Shown here one piece after another: positions 50,568 to 59,548 of a DNA stretch of 64,000 bases. The notes under the pieces are model-generated. The model had not been told where the DNA came from, searched no databases, and was given only the letters and a program-made list of their open reading frames with translations. The DNA is taken from assembly GCF_050847355.1 (NCBI RefSeq), contig NZ_CP193759.1, positions 1 through 64,000 on the forward strand. Reading direction: 5' to 3'. The first letter of the stretch is position 1. The number at the start of each line of letters is the position of its first letter. The position numbers and the translations under genes were made by a program. The DNA comes from Limimaricola sp027213785. GTDB taxonomy: Bacteria > Pseudomonadota > Alphaproteobacteria > Rhodobacterales > Rhodobacteraceae.

Positions 50568-50578
50568 TGAAAATTTCA
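50568..50578. promoter_or_regulatory. Small palindrome upstream of the XRE-cupin gene
   Basis: TGAAAATTTCA, a perfect odd-centred dyad in an A/T-rich patch (50553-50580) that stands out in this GC-rich sequence. It is flanked by the inverted pair TCACACG (50542-50548) and CGTGTGA (50584-50590). A plausible promoter/operator for the autoregulated XRE-cupin gene that begins at 50627. Confidence 0.45.
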
Positions 50579-50626
50579 CGAACCGTGTGAGGCTCCATCT
50601 GACACAGCGATGGACCGCGATTCGTG

Positions 50627-51169
50627 ATGACGGGAGCCGATCTCAGGACACTGCGCCGCAATCGCGGCATGACGCTGGCGGAGCTCGCCTGCGCGATGGG
50701 CCGGTCGGTCGGCTGGGCCTCTCAGGTCGAGCGTGACCTGTCGCGGATCGGGGCCGAGGATCTGGAGCGGCTCGCGGCGGTGCTCGGCGTCGCGCCGGCG
50801 CTGCTGTCGCAGCCCGCGCCGGAAGCCGCGCGGGAGGAGGGGCGCATCGTGCGCGCCGACCGCCGCCGCCCGATCGGTGACAGGCATGAGGGCCTGTTCG
50901 AGACGCTGATCTCGCCCGATCTCACCGACAGCTTCGAGATCGTGCATTCCCGCTTCGAGCCCGGCAGCGCCCTCGAGACGCCGATGCAGCGCGCCACGCA
51001 GGAGATCGGCTTCATGCTGTCGGGCCGGCTCGACATCTGGTTCGGGGCCGAGAAGTTCACGGTCGCTTCGGGCGACAGCTTTCGCATCCGAAACGAGCCC
51101 TATCGCTGGGCCAACCCCCATTCCGAACCCGCGATCGCCCTGTGGGTGATCTCGCCCCCCGTCTACTGA
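50627..51169 (+). CDS. XRE-cupin transcriptional regulator
   Basis: 180 residues: an N-terminal Cro/C1-type helix-turn-helix (LRTLRRNRGMTLAELACAMG then RSVGWASQVERDLSRI) and a C-terminal cupin sensor domain (IGFMLSGRLDIWFGAEKF, SGDSFRIRNEPYRWANP). This architecture typically senses a small metabolite and controls adjacent catabolic genes. The ATG at 50627 or the GTG at 50624 may be used; neither has a strong ribosome site. It lies 16 bases before the tandem DMGDH-like genes and is probably co-transcribed with them. Confidence 0.86.
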   Translation: MTGADLRTLRRNRGMTLAELACAMGRSVGWASQVERDLSRIGAEDLERLAAVLGVAPALLSQPAPEAAREEGRIVRADRRRPIGDRHEGLFETLISPDLTDSFEIVHSRFEPGSALETPMQRATQEIGFMLSGRLDIWFGAEKFTVASGDSFRIRNEPYRWANPHSEPAIALWVISPPVY

Positions 51170-51185
51170 ACTCAGAGAGGCCAAC

Positions 51186-53636
51186 ATGTCCCAGCTGCCC
51201 ACCACAGCGCGTGTCGTCATCATCGGCGGGGGGGCGGTGGGCACATCGGCCCTCTACCATCTTGCCCTCGCGGGCTGGACCGACTGCGTCCTGCTGGAGC
51301 GCAACGAGCTGACCGCCGGCAGCACCTGGCACGCGGCGGGCAACGTGCCGATCTTCTCCACCGACTGGGCGGTGATGAACATGCAGCGCTTCTCGACCCG
51401 GCTCTACCGCGAGCTCGGCGCGCGGGTCGATTATCCGCTCAACTACCACGTCACTGGCTCGATCCGCCTCGCGCACAGCGAGGCGCGGATGCAGGAATTC
51501 GCCCATGTCCGCGCCATGGGCGACCGGCAGGGCCTGCCGATCGAGCTTCTGGATGTCGACGAGATCAAGTCGCGTTACCCGTTCATCGAGACCCACGATC
51601 TGGCGGGCGCGCTCTACGATCCGCATGACGGCGACATCGACCCGGCGCAGCTGACCCAGGCCTTTGCCAAGGGCGCGCGCGATCTCGGCGCGCGGATCAT
51701 CCGTTTCTGCCCGGTGACGGGGGTGCGGCGCGAGAACGGCCGCTGGGTGGTCGAGCACGAGAAGGGAGAAATCGCCTGCGACAAGGTGGTCAACGCGGCG
51801 GGATATTACGCGGGCCGGGTCGGCAAATGGTTCGAGCCCTTCGGCGGACGCCCGGTGCCGCTGGCGGTGATGGCGCATCAATACATGCTCACCGACGAGA
51901 TCCCGCAGATCGAGGCGTGGAGCCGCGAGACCGGGCGCAAGCTGCCGCTGCTGCGCGATGTCGACACCTCCTATTACCTGCGCCAGGAAAAGCACGGCTA
52001 CAATCTCGGCCCCTATGAGCGGGAATGCCGCGCCCATTGGTGCGGCGATGGCGACCCGATGCCCGAGGATTTCAGCTTCCAGCTGTTCTCGGACGATCTC
52101 GACCGGCTCGAACCCTATATCGAGGACGCGATGGGCCGGGTGCCGCTCTTGGCCGAGACCGGGATCAACAAGGTGATCAACGGGCCGATCCCCTATGCGC
52201 CGGACGGGTTGCCCTTGATCGGGCCGATGCCCGGCGTGCCCGACGCCTTCGAGGCCTGCGCCTTCACCTTCGGCATCGCGCAGGCGGGCGGGGCGGGCAA
52301 GGTGCTCTCGGAATGGGTGATCCATGGCCGCACCGAGTGGGACTGCTGGTCGGTCGATCCGCGCCGCTTCACCGACTACACCGATCCCGACTATTGCGTC
52401 GACAAGGCGCGCGAAGTCTATGGGCATGAATTCGCGATGCATTTCCCGCGTCACGAATGGCCGGCCGGGCGCGACCGCAAGCTGTCGCCGCTGCATGAGC
52501 GGATCAAGGCCGCGGGCGGGCAGATGGGCGTCCATGGCGGCTGGGAGCGGGCCAACTGGTTCGCGAAGCCCGGCGACGATCTGAGCGAAGCCGCAACGCA
52601 GACCTGGTCGCGCCACGGCCCGTGGGAGCCGCGGATCCGCGAGGAGGTCGAGGCGGTGCAAAGCGGCGCGGGCGTGCTCGACCTGCCGGGCTTCGCCCGC
52701 TTCGAGATCGAGGGGCCGGGTGTCGCGGATTGGCTCGACGGGCTGATCGCGGGGCGGCTGCCGAAGCCGGGACGGCTCTCGCTCGGCTATGTCTGCGACG
52801 CGCGCGGCCATGTGCGCACCGAGTTCTCGGTGCTGCGCCACGAAGGCGACCGGGTGACGCTGATCGGCGCCGCCTCGGCGCAGTGGCACGACGCCGACCT
52901 CCTGCGCGCGGCGCTGCCCGGCGACGGCTCGATCACCTTCGCCGATCGCAGCCGCGAGATCTCGACACTCGTGCTTTGCGGCCCCGGGAGCCGCGCGGTC
53001 CTGCAAGGCGTGAGCGATGGCGATCTGTCGCTGCCATGGCTCAGCCATCAGGAGGCGCGCGTCGCAGGCCGCCCGGCGCTGTTGGTGCGGGTCTGCTTCG
53101 CGGGCGAGCTGGGCTGGGAGATCCACGCCGCCAATGAGGAGATGGTGGCGATTCACGATGCGCTGATGGAGGCGGGGGTGCGTCCCTTCGGGATGTACGC
53201 GCTGGACTCGATGCGCCTCGAGAAGGGCTATGGCGCGTGGCGGCGTGAGTTCTCGAGCGATTACTCCGCCCTCGAATCCGGGCTCGACCGTTTCGTGGCG
53301 CTCGGCAAACCGGCCGATTTCCCGGGCAAGGCGGCGCTTGCGGCGCAGGCCGGGGCCGGCCCGGCCCGACGGCTCGTATCGCTGATCGTCGATGCGCCCG
53401 AGAGCGATGCGCCCGCCTCGGCCCCGGTCTGGCAGGGCGACCGGATCGTCGGCGAGGTCACCTCCGGCGGCTATGGCTACAGGGTCGGTGCGGCGATCGC
53501 GCTGGCCATGGTCGAGGCCGCGAGCACCGCGCCGGGCACGGCGCTCGAGATCGATATCCGCGGCGATCGGCGTCCCGCCAAGGTGCAGGACGGGATCTGC
53601 CTGTGGGATCCCAGCAATGAAAGGATCAAGGCATGA
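51186..53636 (+). CDS. Dimethylglycine-dehydrogenase-like protein, tandem copy 1
   Basis: 816-residue FAD/folate enzyme. Dinucleotide motif VVIIGGGAVGTSALYHLAL, covalent-FAD motif GSTWHAAGNVP with the His, and C-terminal GcvT-like domain (LDLPGFARFEIEGPGVADWL, CFAGELGWEIHAANEEMVAI, MRLEKGYGAWRREFSSDYSA). AGAGAGG precedes the ATG. It overlaps the next DMGDH-like gene by four bases, so the two proteins are made together and could form a heteromeric enzyme or act in succession. The substrate is unknown; demethylation of sarcosine, dimethylglycine or an N-methylated sulfonate is plausible. Confidence 0.86.
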   Translation: MSQLPTTARVVIIGGGAVGTSALYHLALAGWTDCVLLERNELTAGSTWHAAGNVPIFSTDWAVMNMQRFSTRLYRELGARVDYPLNYHVTGSIRLAHSEARMQEFAHVRAMGDRQGLPIELLDVDEIKSRYPFIETHDLAGALYDPHDGDIDPAQLTQAFAKGARDLGARIIRFCPVTGVRRENGRWVVEHEKGEIACDKVVNAAGYYAGRVGKWFEPFGGRPVPLAVMAHQYMLTDEIPQIEAWSRETGRKLPLLRDVDTSYYLRQEKHGYNLGPYERECRAHWCGDGDPMPEDFSFQLFSDDLDRLEPYIEDAMGRVPLLAETGINKVINGPIPYAPDGLPLIGPMPGVPDAFEACAFTFGIAQAGGAGKVLSEWVIHGRTEWDCWSVDPRRFTDYTDPDYCVDKAREVYGHEFAMHFPRHEWPAGRDRKLSPLHERIKAAGGQMGVHGGWERANWFAKPGDDLSEAATQTWSRHGPWEPRIREEVEAVQSGAGVLDLPGFARFEIEGPGVADWLDGLIAGRLPKPGRLSLGYVCDARGHVRTEFSVLRHEGDRVTLIGAASAQWHDADLLRAALPGDGSITFADRSREISTLVLCGPGSRAVLQGVSDGDLSLPWLSHQEARVAGRPALLVRVCFAGELGWEIHAANEEMVAIHDALMEAGVRPFGMYALDSMRLEKGYGAWRREFSSDYSALESGLDRFVALGKPADFPGKAALAAQAGAGPARRLVSLIVDAPESDAPASAPVWQGDRIVGEVTSGGYGYRVGAAIALAMVEAASTAPGTALEIDIRGDRRPAKVQDGICLWDPSNERIKA

Positions 53637-56113
53637 GCGAAGCGAAGGGGCAAGGCACGGGGCCGGCATCGGCCCTGCCGCCCGGGAAGGCGCGCGTGGT
53701 CATCGTCGGCGGCGGCATCATCGGCTGCTCGGTCGCCTATCACCTGAGCCGGCTCGGCTGGACCGACATCGTGCTGCTGGAACGCAAGCAGCTCACCTCC
53801 GGCACCACGTGGCACGCCGCCGGGCTGATCGCGCAGCTGCGCGCCAGCCAGAACATGACCCGCCTCGCGAAATACAGCCAGGAACTCTATGGCGCGCTCG
53901 AGGAGGAGACCGGCGTCGCCACGGGTTTCCGGCGCAACGGCTCGATCACCGTGGCGCTGACCGAGGCGCGGCGCGAGGAGATCTTCCGGCAGGCCTCGAT
54001 GGCGCGCACCTACGGCGTCGACGTGGAGCGGATCACCCCCGACGAGATCGCGGCGCGCTACCCGCACATCAATCTCGAGGGCGTGCTGGCGGGCGTCTAT
54101 CTCGAAAAGGACGGGCAGGGCGACCCGGCTAACATCGCGCATGCCCTGGCGCGCGGCGCCAAGATGCGCGGCGCGCAGATCCTCGAGGGCGTGCGCGTGA
54201 CCGGGATGCGGCGCGAGGGGCGGCGGATCACCGGCCTCGACTGGGCCGCGCATGGCGAGACCGGGCGGATCGAGGCCGAGACGGTGATCAACTGCGCCGG
54301 CATGTGGGGCCGGGAGGTCGGCCGCATGGCCGGTGTCAACGTGCCGCTTCAGGCCTGCGAGCATTTCTACATCGTCACCGAGAGCATCGACGGCCTGCCG
54401 CGGCTGCCGGTGCTGCGGGTGCCGGATGAATGCGCCTATTACAAGGAGGATGCGGGCAAGATGATGCTCGGCGCCTTCGAGCCGGTGGCCAAGCCCTGGG
54501 GCATGTCGGGCATTCCCGAGGCGTTCGAGTTCGACCAGCTGCCAGAGGATTTCGACCATTTCGAGCCGATCCTCGAAAAGGCGATGCACCGGGTCCCGAT
54601 GTTCGGCGAGGTCGGCATCCACACCTTCTTCAACGGGCCCGAAAGCTTTACCCCCGATACCTCCTACCTGATGGGGCAGGCGCCCGAGATGGACAACGTC
54701 TGGGTCGCGGCCGGCTTCAACTCGATCGGCATCCAGTCGGCGGGGGGCGCCGGCATGGCGCTGGCGCAATGGATGGACAGCGGCGAGAAGCCCTTCGACC
54801 TCGGCGATGTCGACATCGCGCGCATGCAGCCGTTCCAGGGCAACCGCAGCTATCTCGTCGCTCGCGCGAAGGAGTCGCTGGGCCTGCTTTACGCCGATCA
54901 TTTCCCCTATCGCCAGAAGGCCACGGCGCGCGGGGTCCGGCGCAGCCCGCTGCACGCGCATCTCGAGGCGCGCGGCGCGGTGTTCGGCGAACTTGCGGGA
55001 TGGGAGCGCGCCAACTGGTTCGCCGATCAGGGACAAGAGCACGAGTACCGCTATGGCTGGGGCCGTCAGAACTGGTTCGACAACGCCGCGCGCGAACACA
55101 TGGCGATCCGCGAGAATCTCGGCATGTACGACATGTCGTCCTTCGGCAAGATCCGGGTCGAGGGGCGCGACGCCGAGGCCTTCATGAACCATGCCTGCGG
55201 CGGCGACATGTCGGTGCCGGTCGGCCGCATCGTCTATACGCAGATGCTCAATTCGCGCGGCGGCATCGAGGCCGACGTGACCGTGGCGCGGCTGTCGGAG
55301 ACCGCCTATCTCGTGGTCACCCCGGCGGCGACGCGGCTGGCGGACCAGACCCGTCTGAGGCGGCTCGTGGGCGACCGCGAGGTGGTGATCACCGACGTCA
55401 CCTCGGGCGAGGCGGTGCTCGCCGTGATGGGGCCGCGCGCGCGCGACCTGCTGACCCGCGTTTCGCCGAATGATTTCGGCAACGAGACCAACCCGTTCAA
55501 CACGTTCCAGGAGATCGAGCTCGGCATGGGCCTCGCGCGGGCGCACCGGGTCTCCTATGTCGGCGAGCTGGGCTGGGAGATCTACCTGCCCGCGGAGATG
55601 GCCGCGCATGGCTTCGAGACGCTGGCCGAGGCCGGGGCCGATCTGGGGCTCAAGCTGTGCGGGCTGCACATGATGGACAGCTGCCGGATGGAGAAGGGCT
55701 TTCGCCATTTCGGCCACGACATCACCTGCGAGGACCACGTGCTCGAGGCGGGGCTCGGCTTCGCGGTGAAGACGCAAAAGCCCGATTTCCTCGGCCGCGA
55801 GGCGGTGCTGCGCAAGCGCGAGGAGGGGTTGCAGAAGCGGCTGGTGCAGTTCCGGCTGACCGACCCCGAGCCGCTGCTCTACCACGCCGAACCGATCCTG
55901 CGCGACGGCGAGGTCGTCGGCCATCTCACCTCGGGCGCCTATGGTCACGCGCTCGGCGGCGCGATGGGGATGGGCTACGTGCCCTGCGCGGGCGAGACGC
56001 CGGGCGACCTCCTCGGCTCGCGCTACGAAATCGAGATCGCCGGCACCCGGGTCGCGGCCGAAGCCTCGCTCAAGCCCTTCTACGATCCGACATCGGAGCG
56101 GATGAAGGCCTGA
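53633..56113 (+). CDS. Dimethylglycine-dehydrogenase-like protein, tandem copy 2
   Basis: 826-residue FAD/folate enzyme of the same type: VVIVGGGIIGCSVAYHLSRL, TSGTTWHAAGLIAQL (covalent FAD His), and the folate domain YDMSSFGKIRVEGRDAEAFM, SYVGELGWEIYLPAEMAAHG and SCRMEKGFRHFGHD. Its FAD region is closer to classical DMGDH/sarcosine dehydrogenase than that of copy 1. The start overlaps the copy 1 stop (ATGA), and AAGGATCAAGG supplies the ribosome site. The two copies are clearly diverged, so this is not a recent duplication. Convergent with pta; a strong hairpin separates them. Confidence 0.87.
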   Translation: MSEAKGQGTGPASALPPGKARVVIVGGGIIGCSVAYHLSRLGWTDIVLLERKQLTSGTTWHAAGLIAQLRASQNMTRLAKYSQELYGALEEETGVATGFRRNGSITVALTEARREEIFRQASMARTYGVDVERITPDEIAARYPHINLEGVLAGVYLEKDGQGDPANIAHALARGAKMRGAQILEGVRVTGMRREGRRITGLDWAAHGETGRIEAETVINCAGMWGREVGRMAGVNVPLQACEHFYIVTESIDGLPRLPVLRVPDECAYYKEDAGKMMLGAFEPVAKPWGMSGIPEAFEFDQLPEDFDHFEPILEKAMHRVPMFGEVGIHTFFNGPESFTPDTSYLMGQAPEMDNVWVAAGFNSIGIQSAGGAGMALAQWMDSGEKPFDLGDVDIARMQPFQGNRSYLVARAKESLGLLYADHFPYRQKATARGVRRSPLHAHLEARGAVFGELAGWERANWFADQGQEHEYRYGWGRQNWFDNAAREHMAIRENLGMYDMSSFGKIRVEGRDAEAFMNHACGGDMSVPVGRIVYTQMLNSRGGIEADVTVARLSETAYLVVTPAATRLADQTRLRRLVGDREVVITDVTSGEAVLAVMGPRARDLLTRVSPNDFGNETNPFNTFQEIELGMGLARAHRVSYVGELGWEIYLPAEMAAHGFETLAEAGADLGLKLCGLHMMDSCRMEKGFRHFGHDITCEDHVLEAGLGFAVKTQKPDFLGREAVLRKREEGLQKRLVQFRLTDPEPLLYHAEPILRDGEVVGHLTSGAYGHALGGAMGMGYVPCAGETPGDLLGSRYEIEIAGTRVAAEASLKPFYDPTSERMKA

Positions 56114-56117
56114 ACGG

Positions 56118-56148
56118 CATCGGGGCGGGCGATCTGCCCGCCCCGATG
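56118..56148. terminator. Strong hairpin between convergent DMGDH-like and pta genes
   Basis: Perfect 13-bp stem, CATCGGGGCGGGC (56118-56130) and GCCCGCCCCGATG (56136-56148), with a 5-base GATCT loop, immediately after the DMGDH-like stop. The longest perfect interrupted stem I noticed in the window and a good bidirectional terminator. Confidence 0.75.
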
Positions 56149-56176
56149 TTCCCCCGATGCCCGGAGGGGCCTGTCC

Positions 56177-57217
56177 TCATGCGTGCTGCGCCGGGTCGGC
56201 GATGCGGATCGCGTTCCGATCGGTTGCCGCGCATTGCGCGGAGGTGACGGCGATCATGTGCAGGATGTCCTCGGCGGAGCAGCCGCGCGAGAGGTCGTTG
56301 GCGGGCTTGGCGAGGCCCTGCAGCACCGGGCCCACCGCGATGGCGCCGCCGACGCGCTGCGCGATCTTGTAGGCGATGTTGCCGGCGTCGAGATTGGGAA
56401 AGACGAAGACATTGGCGCGGCCGCCGAGCGCGCTGTCTCGGGCCTTGGCGGCGGCGACCTCGGGCACGAAGGCGGCGTCGAACTGGATTTCGCCGTCGAC
56501 GGCGAGGCCGGGCGCCGTGGCGCGCAGGAGCGCGGTGGCCTCGGTCACCTTGGAGACCCGCTCATGCGCGGCCGAGCCGCGGGTCGAGAAGGACAGCATC
56601 GCCACGCGCGGCGTCTCGCCGACCAGCGTTTCCAGCGAGGCAGCCGAGGCACGGGCGATCTCGGCCATCTCCTCTGCCGTCGGATCCACCACGAGGCCCG
56701 CATCGGAGAAGACATGCGCCCCCTTGGTGGCGTGGTGGCGCGCGCAGAACAGCATCAGGAAGAAGGAGGAGACGAGCTTGGCCTCGGGCGCCTTGCCGAT
56801 CACCTGGATCGCGGTCCGCACGATCTCGGCGGTGGTCAACCGCGCGCCCCCCAGCGTGCCGTCGGCAAGGCCGAGCCTGACCATCAGCGCGGCGAAGACA
56901 TGTGGCTGGCGCGCGGCCGCGAGCGCGGCGGCCTCGTCGACCCCCTTGTGGCGGCGCAGCTCGTGATAGGTCCGGGCCATGCGCGGCAGATGCGGGCTGG
57001 TCTCGGGATCGGCGATCTCGATGCCGTCGGGGACGGGGCCATGGGCGGCCAGCGCGGCGGCGATATCGCTTTCGGGTCCGACCAGCACGATCCGGGCGAC
57101 CCGCGCATGGCGGGCCATGAGCGCCGCCTCGATCACCCGCGGATCGGTGCCCTCGCTCAGCACGATGCGACGCTCGGAGCGGGCGGCGTCGGCGAGCAAG
57201 GTCTCCAGCGGCTTCAT
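56177..57217 (-). CDS. pta: Phosphate acetyltransferase of the taurine module
   Basis: 346-residue Pta converting the acetyl phosphate made by Xsc to acetyl-CoA. Motifs: RIVLSEGTDPRVIEAALMA at the N-terminus, MLSFSTRGSAAHERVSKVTE and FPNLDAGNIAYKIAQRVGGA near the C-terminus. This is the short form without the N-terminal regulatory domain, usual in xsc clusters. The ATG at 57217 overlaps the cupin gene stop (ATGA). Ends the tauX-tauY-xsc-cupin-pta series. Confidence 0.92.
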   Translation of the reverse strand: MKPLETLLADAARSERRIVLSEGTDPRVIEAALMARHARVARIVLVGPESDIAAALAAHGPVPDGIEIADPETSPHLPRMARTYHELRRHKGVDEAAALAAARQPHVFAALMVRLGLADGTLGGARLTTAEIVRTAIQVIGKAPEAKLVSSFFLMLFCARHHATKGAHVFSDAGLVVDPTAEEMAEIARASAASLETLVGETPRVAMLSFSTRGSAAHERVSKVTEATALLRATAPGLAVDGEIQFDAAFVPEVAAAKARDSALGGRANVFVFPNLDAGNIAYKIAQRVGGAIAVGPVLQGLAKPANDLSRGCSAEDILHMIAVTSAQCAATDRNAIRIADPAQHA

Positions 57218-57603
57218 GGCGTCTTCCCCGGCGCGGTGTCGCGGATCACGAAGTGCTTGGTGGCGGCCTCGATCACCTCCCATTCGCCCTCGAAGCCGTC
57301 GGGGATGACGAAGGCGTCGCCCGCGCGGAACTCGCGCGCGGTGCCGTCGGCGGCGATCAGCCGGACATGGCCGGCGGTCAGCACGCAGACCTCGTCGCGC
57401 CCGGTGAAGGCGCGCCAGCGGCCCGGGGTGGAGGTCCAGCTTCCGGCGAGGAAACGACCATCCGGGCTTTGATGCACGATCCGGGTTTCGTGGCGCGGGT
57501 CGCCCTCCATCACCCGGTCGGGCAGGTCGGCGAGGCGGCGATGCGTGGTGGCGGGACCCGGATCTGCGAAACCGGTGACGGTGGGAGAGTTCATGCGCTT
57601 CAT
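57214..57603 (-). CDS. Small cupin (DUF861-type) protein in the taurine operon
   Basis: 129-residue single-domain cupin with DEVCVLTAGHVRLIAADGTA and RAGDAFVIPDGFEGEWEVIE, close to the EutQ/DUF861 type. GAGAGG in front of the ATG at 57603 favours it over the ATG at 57594. It sits between xsc and pta, coupled to pta by a 4-base overlap. The function is unknown; possible roles are aldehyde (sulfoacetaldehyde) handling or metabolite sensing. Confidence 0.75.
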   Translation of the reverse strand: MKRMNSPTVTGFADPGPATTHRRLADLPDRVMEGDPRHETRIVHQSPDGRFLAGSWTSTPGRWRAFTGRDEVCVLTAGHVRLIAADGTAREFRAGDAFVIPDGFEGEWEVIEAATKHFVIRDTAPGKTP

Positions 57604-57702
57604 TCGGGGCCTCTCGGTGGCGGCGTGGGATGGCAGCGGCGGGTTCATCGTCGCGATCATTGGGGAGGGGCCTCAGCTCGCGGTGCCCATCCCGCCCGGA
57701 TG

Positions 57703-57726
57703 GGGAGGCGGAACCGTCCGCCTCCC
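57703..57726 (-). terminator. Hairpin after xsc
   Basis: Perfect 10-bp stem, GGGAGGCGGA (57703-57712) and TCCGCCTCCC (57717-57726), with an ACCG loop, directly after the xsc stop on the minus strand. As cupin and pta follow in the same direction it may only partly terminate, giving more xsc than pta message. Confidence 0.5.
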
Positions 57727-57739
57727 GCCCGGGGGTGGC

Positions 57740-59521
57740 TTAGCCCACGGTCTGCGGTCGCATGTCGGCGCGGGATATACCTGCCACGCGCACCGGCTTC
57801 TTCATCGCGTCGCGGCGGAACGGCTCGCCCAGCTCCTGGTTCAACACCACCTCGATGAAGGTGGTGACCCCGTCCTCCATCTGCTCCTTCACGGCGGTGC
57901 GCAGCGCCTCGGTGAGCGCTTCGGTCGAGGTGACCTGCACGCCCTTGAGCCCGCAGCCCTCGGCGATCTTGGCGTAGTTCACGTCGAGGCTGAGCTCGGT
58001 GCCGACGAAGTTGTCGTCGAACCACAGCGTGGTGTTCCGCTTTTCCGCGCCCCACTGGTAGTTGCGGAAGATCACCATGGTGATCGGGGGCCAGTCGCCG
58101 CGCCCGCAGGCGGTCATCTCGTTCATCGAGATGCCGAAGGCCCCGTCACCCGCAAAGCCGATCACCGGCGTGTCGGGGCAGCCGATCTTGGCGCCGAGGA
58201 TCGCCGGCAGGCCGTAGCCGCAGGGGCCGAACAGGCCGGGCGCGAGGTATTTCCGCCCCGCCTCGAAGCTCGGATAGGCGTTGCCGATGGCGCAGTTGTT
58301 GCCGATGTCCGAGGAGATGATCGCCTCGCGCGGCATCGCCACCATGATCGCGCGCCAGGCCTGGCGCGGGCTCATCCGGTCGGGCTGGCGGGCGCGGGCG
58401 CGCTCGTTCCAGGTGATGCCCTCGTCATTGTCCTCCTCGTGATCCATCGAGGAGAGCTCCTGCGCCCAGCGGGATTTCAGATGCGCGATGGTGTCGCGCC
58501 GCTCCTGGCGGTCGCGCTCGCCGGCCTCGACCGAGAGCTTCGACAGGATCTGCTCGGCCACCTTCTTCGCGTCGCCCTGGATCGCGACATCGACCTTCTT
58601 GGTGAGGCCGATCCGGTCGGCGTTGATGTCGACCTGAATGATCTTGGCGTCCTTCGGCCAGTAGTCGATGCCGTAGCCCGGCAGGGTGGAGAACGGGTTC
58701 AGGCGGTTGCCGAGCGCCAGCACCACGTCGGCCTTGGCAATGAGCTGCATCGCCGCCTTGGAGCCGTTGTAGCCCAAGGGGCCGACCGAGAGCGGGTGAT
58801 TGCCCGGGAAGGCGTCGTTGTGCTGGTAGCCGCAGGCCACCGGCGCGTCGAGCCGCTCGGCCAGCTTGCGCGAGGCGTCGATCGCGCCCGACAGCACCAC
58901 GCCCGCGCCGTTCAGGATCACCGGGAAGGCGGCCTCGCTCAGAAGACGCGCGGCCTGCGCCACCGCCTCCTCGCCGCCCGCCGGGCGCTCGAGCCGGATG
59001 ATCTGCGGCAGCTCGATGTCGATCACCTGGGTCCAGAAATCGCGCGGCACGTTGATCTGCGCCGGCGCCGAGCCGCGCCACGCCTTGGCGATGACCCGGT
59101 TCAGCACCTCGGCGATGCGCGACGGATCGCGCACCTCCTCCTGATAGCAGACCATGTCCTCGAACAGCTTCATCTGCTCGATCTCCTGGAAGCCGCCCTG
59201 ACCGATGGTCTTGTTGGCGGCCTGCGGCGTCACCAGCAGCAGCGGCGTGTGGTTCCAGTAGGCGGTCTTGATCGGCGTGACGAAGTTGGTGATGCCCGGG
59301 CCGTTCTGGGCGATCGCCATGCTCATCCTGCCGGTGGCGCGGGTGTAGCCGTCGGCGATCATCCCGCCCGAGGTCTCGTGCGCGCAGTCCCAGAAGGTGA
59401 TGCCGGCTTCCGGAAACAGGTCCGAGATCGGCATCATTGCCGAGCCGATGATGCCGAAGGCATGCTCGATCCCGTGCATCTGCAGAACCTTGATGAAGGC
59501 CTCTTCGGTGGTCATTTTCAT
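57740..59521 (-). CDS. xsc: Sulfoacetaldehyde acetyltransferase
   Basis: 593-residue thiamine-diphosphate enzyme that converts sulfoacetaldehyde and phosphate to acetyl phosphate and sulfite. It begins MKMTTEEAFIKVLQMHGIEH, with FGIIGSAMMPISDLFPEAGI; the TPP/Mg motif is VIGFAGDGAFGISMNEMTAC followed by VIFRNYQWGAEKRNTTLWFD, and ANKTIGQGGFQEIEQM is characteristic. Length and motifs fit Xsc. It is the central desulfonating enzyme of taurine breakdown, downstream of tauY by 27 bases. Confidence 0.95.
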   Translation of the reverse strand: MKMTTEEAFIKVLQMHGIEHAFGIIGSAMMPISDLFPEAGITFWDCAHETSGGMIADGYTRATGRMSMAIAQNGPGITNFVTPIKTAYWNHTPLLLVTPQAANKTIGQGGFQEIEQMKLFEDMVCYQEEVRDPSRIAEVLNRVIAKAWRGSAPAQINVPRDFWTQVIDIELPQIIRLERPAGGEEAVAQAARLLSEAAFPVILNGAGVVLSGAIDASRKLAERLDAPVACGYQHNDAFPGNHPLSVGPLGYNGSKAAMQLIAKADVVLALGNRLNPFSTLPGYGIDYWPKDAKIIQVDINADRIGLTKKVDVAIQGDAKKVAEQILSKLSVEAGERDRQERRDTIAHLKSRWAQELSSMDHEEDNDEGITWNERARARQPDRMSPRQAWRAIMVAMPREAIISSDIGNNCAIGNAYPSFEAGRKYLAPGLFGPCGYGLPAILGAKIGCPDTPVIGFAGDGAFGISMNEMTACGRGDWPPITMVIFRNYQWGAEKRNTTLWFDDNFVGTELSLDVNYAKIAEGCGLKGVQVTSTEALTEALRTAVKEQMEDGVTTFIEVVLNQELGEPFRRDAMKKPVRVAGISRADMRPQTVG

Positions 59522-59548
59522 GGGAAGTTCTCCTTTGAGATCAGCGGG

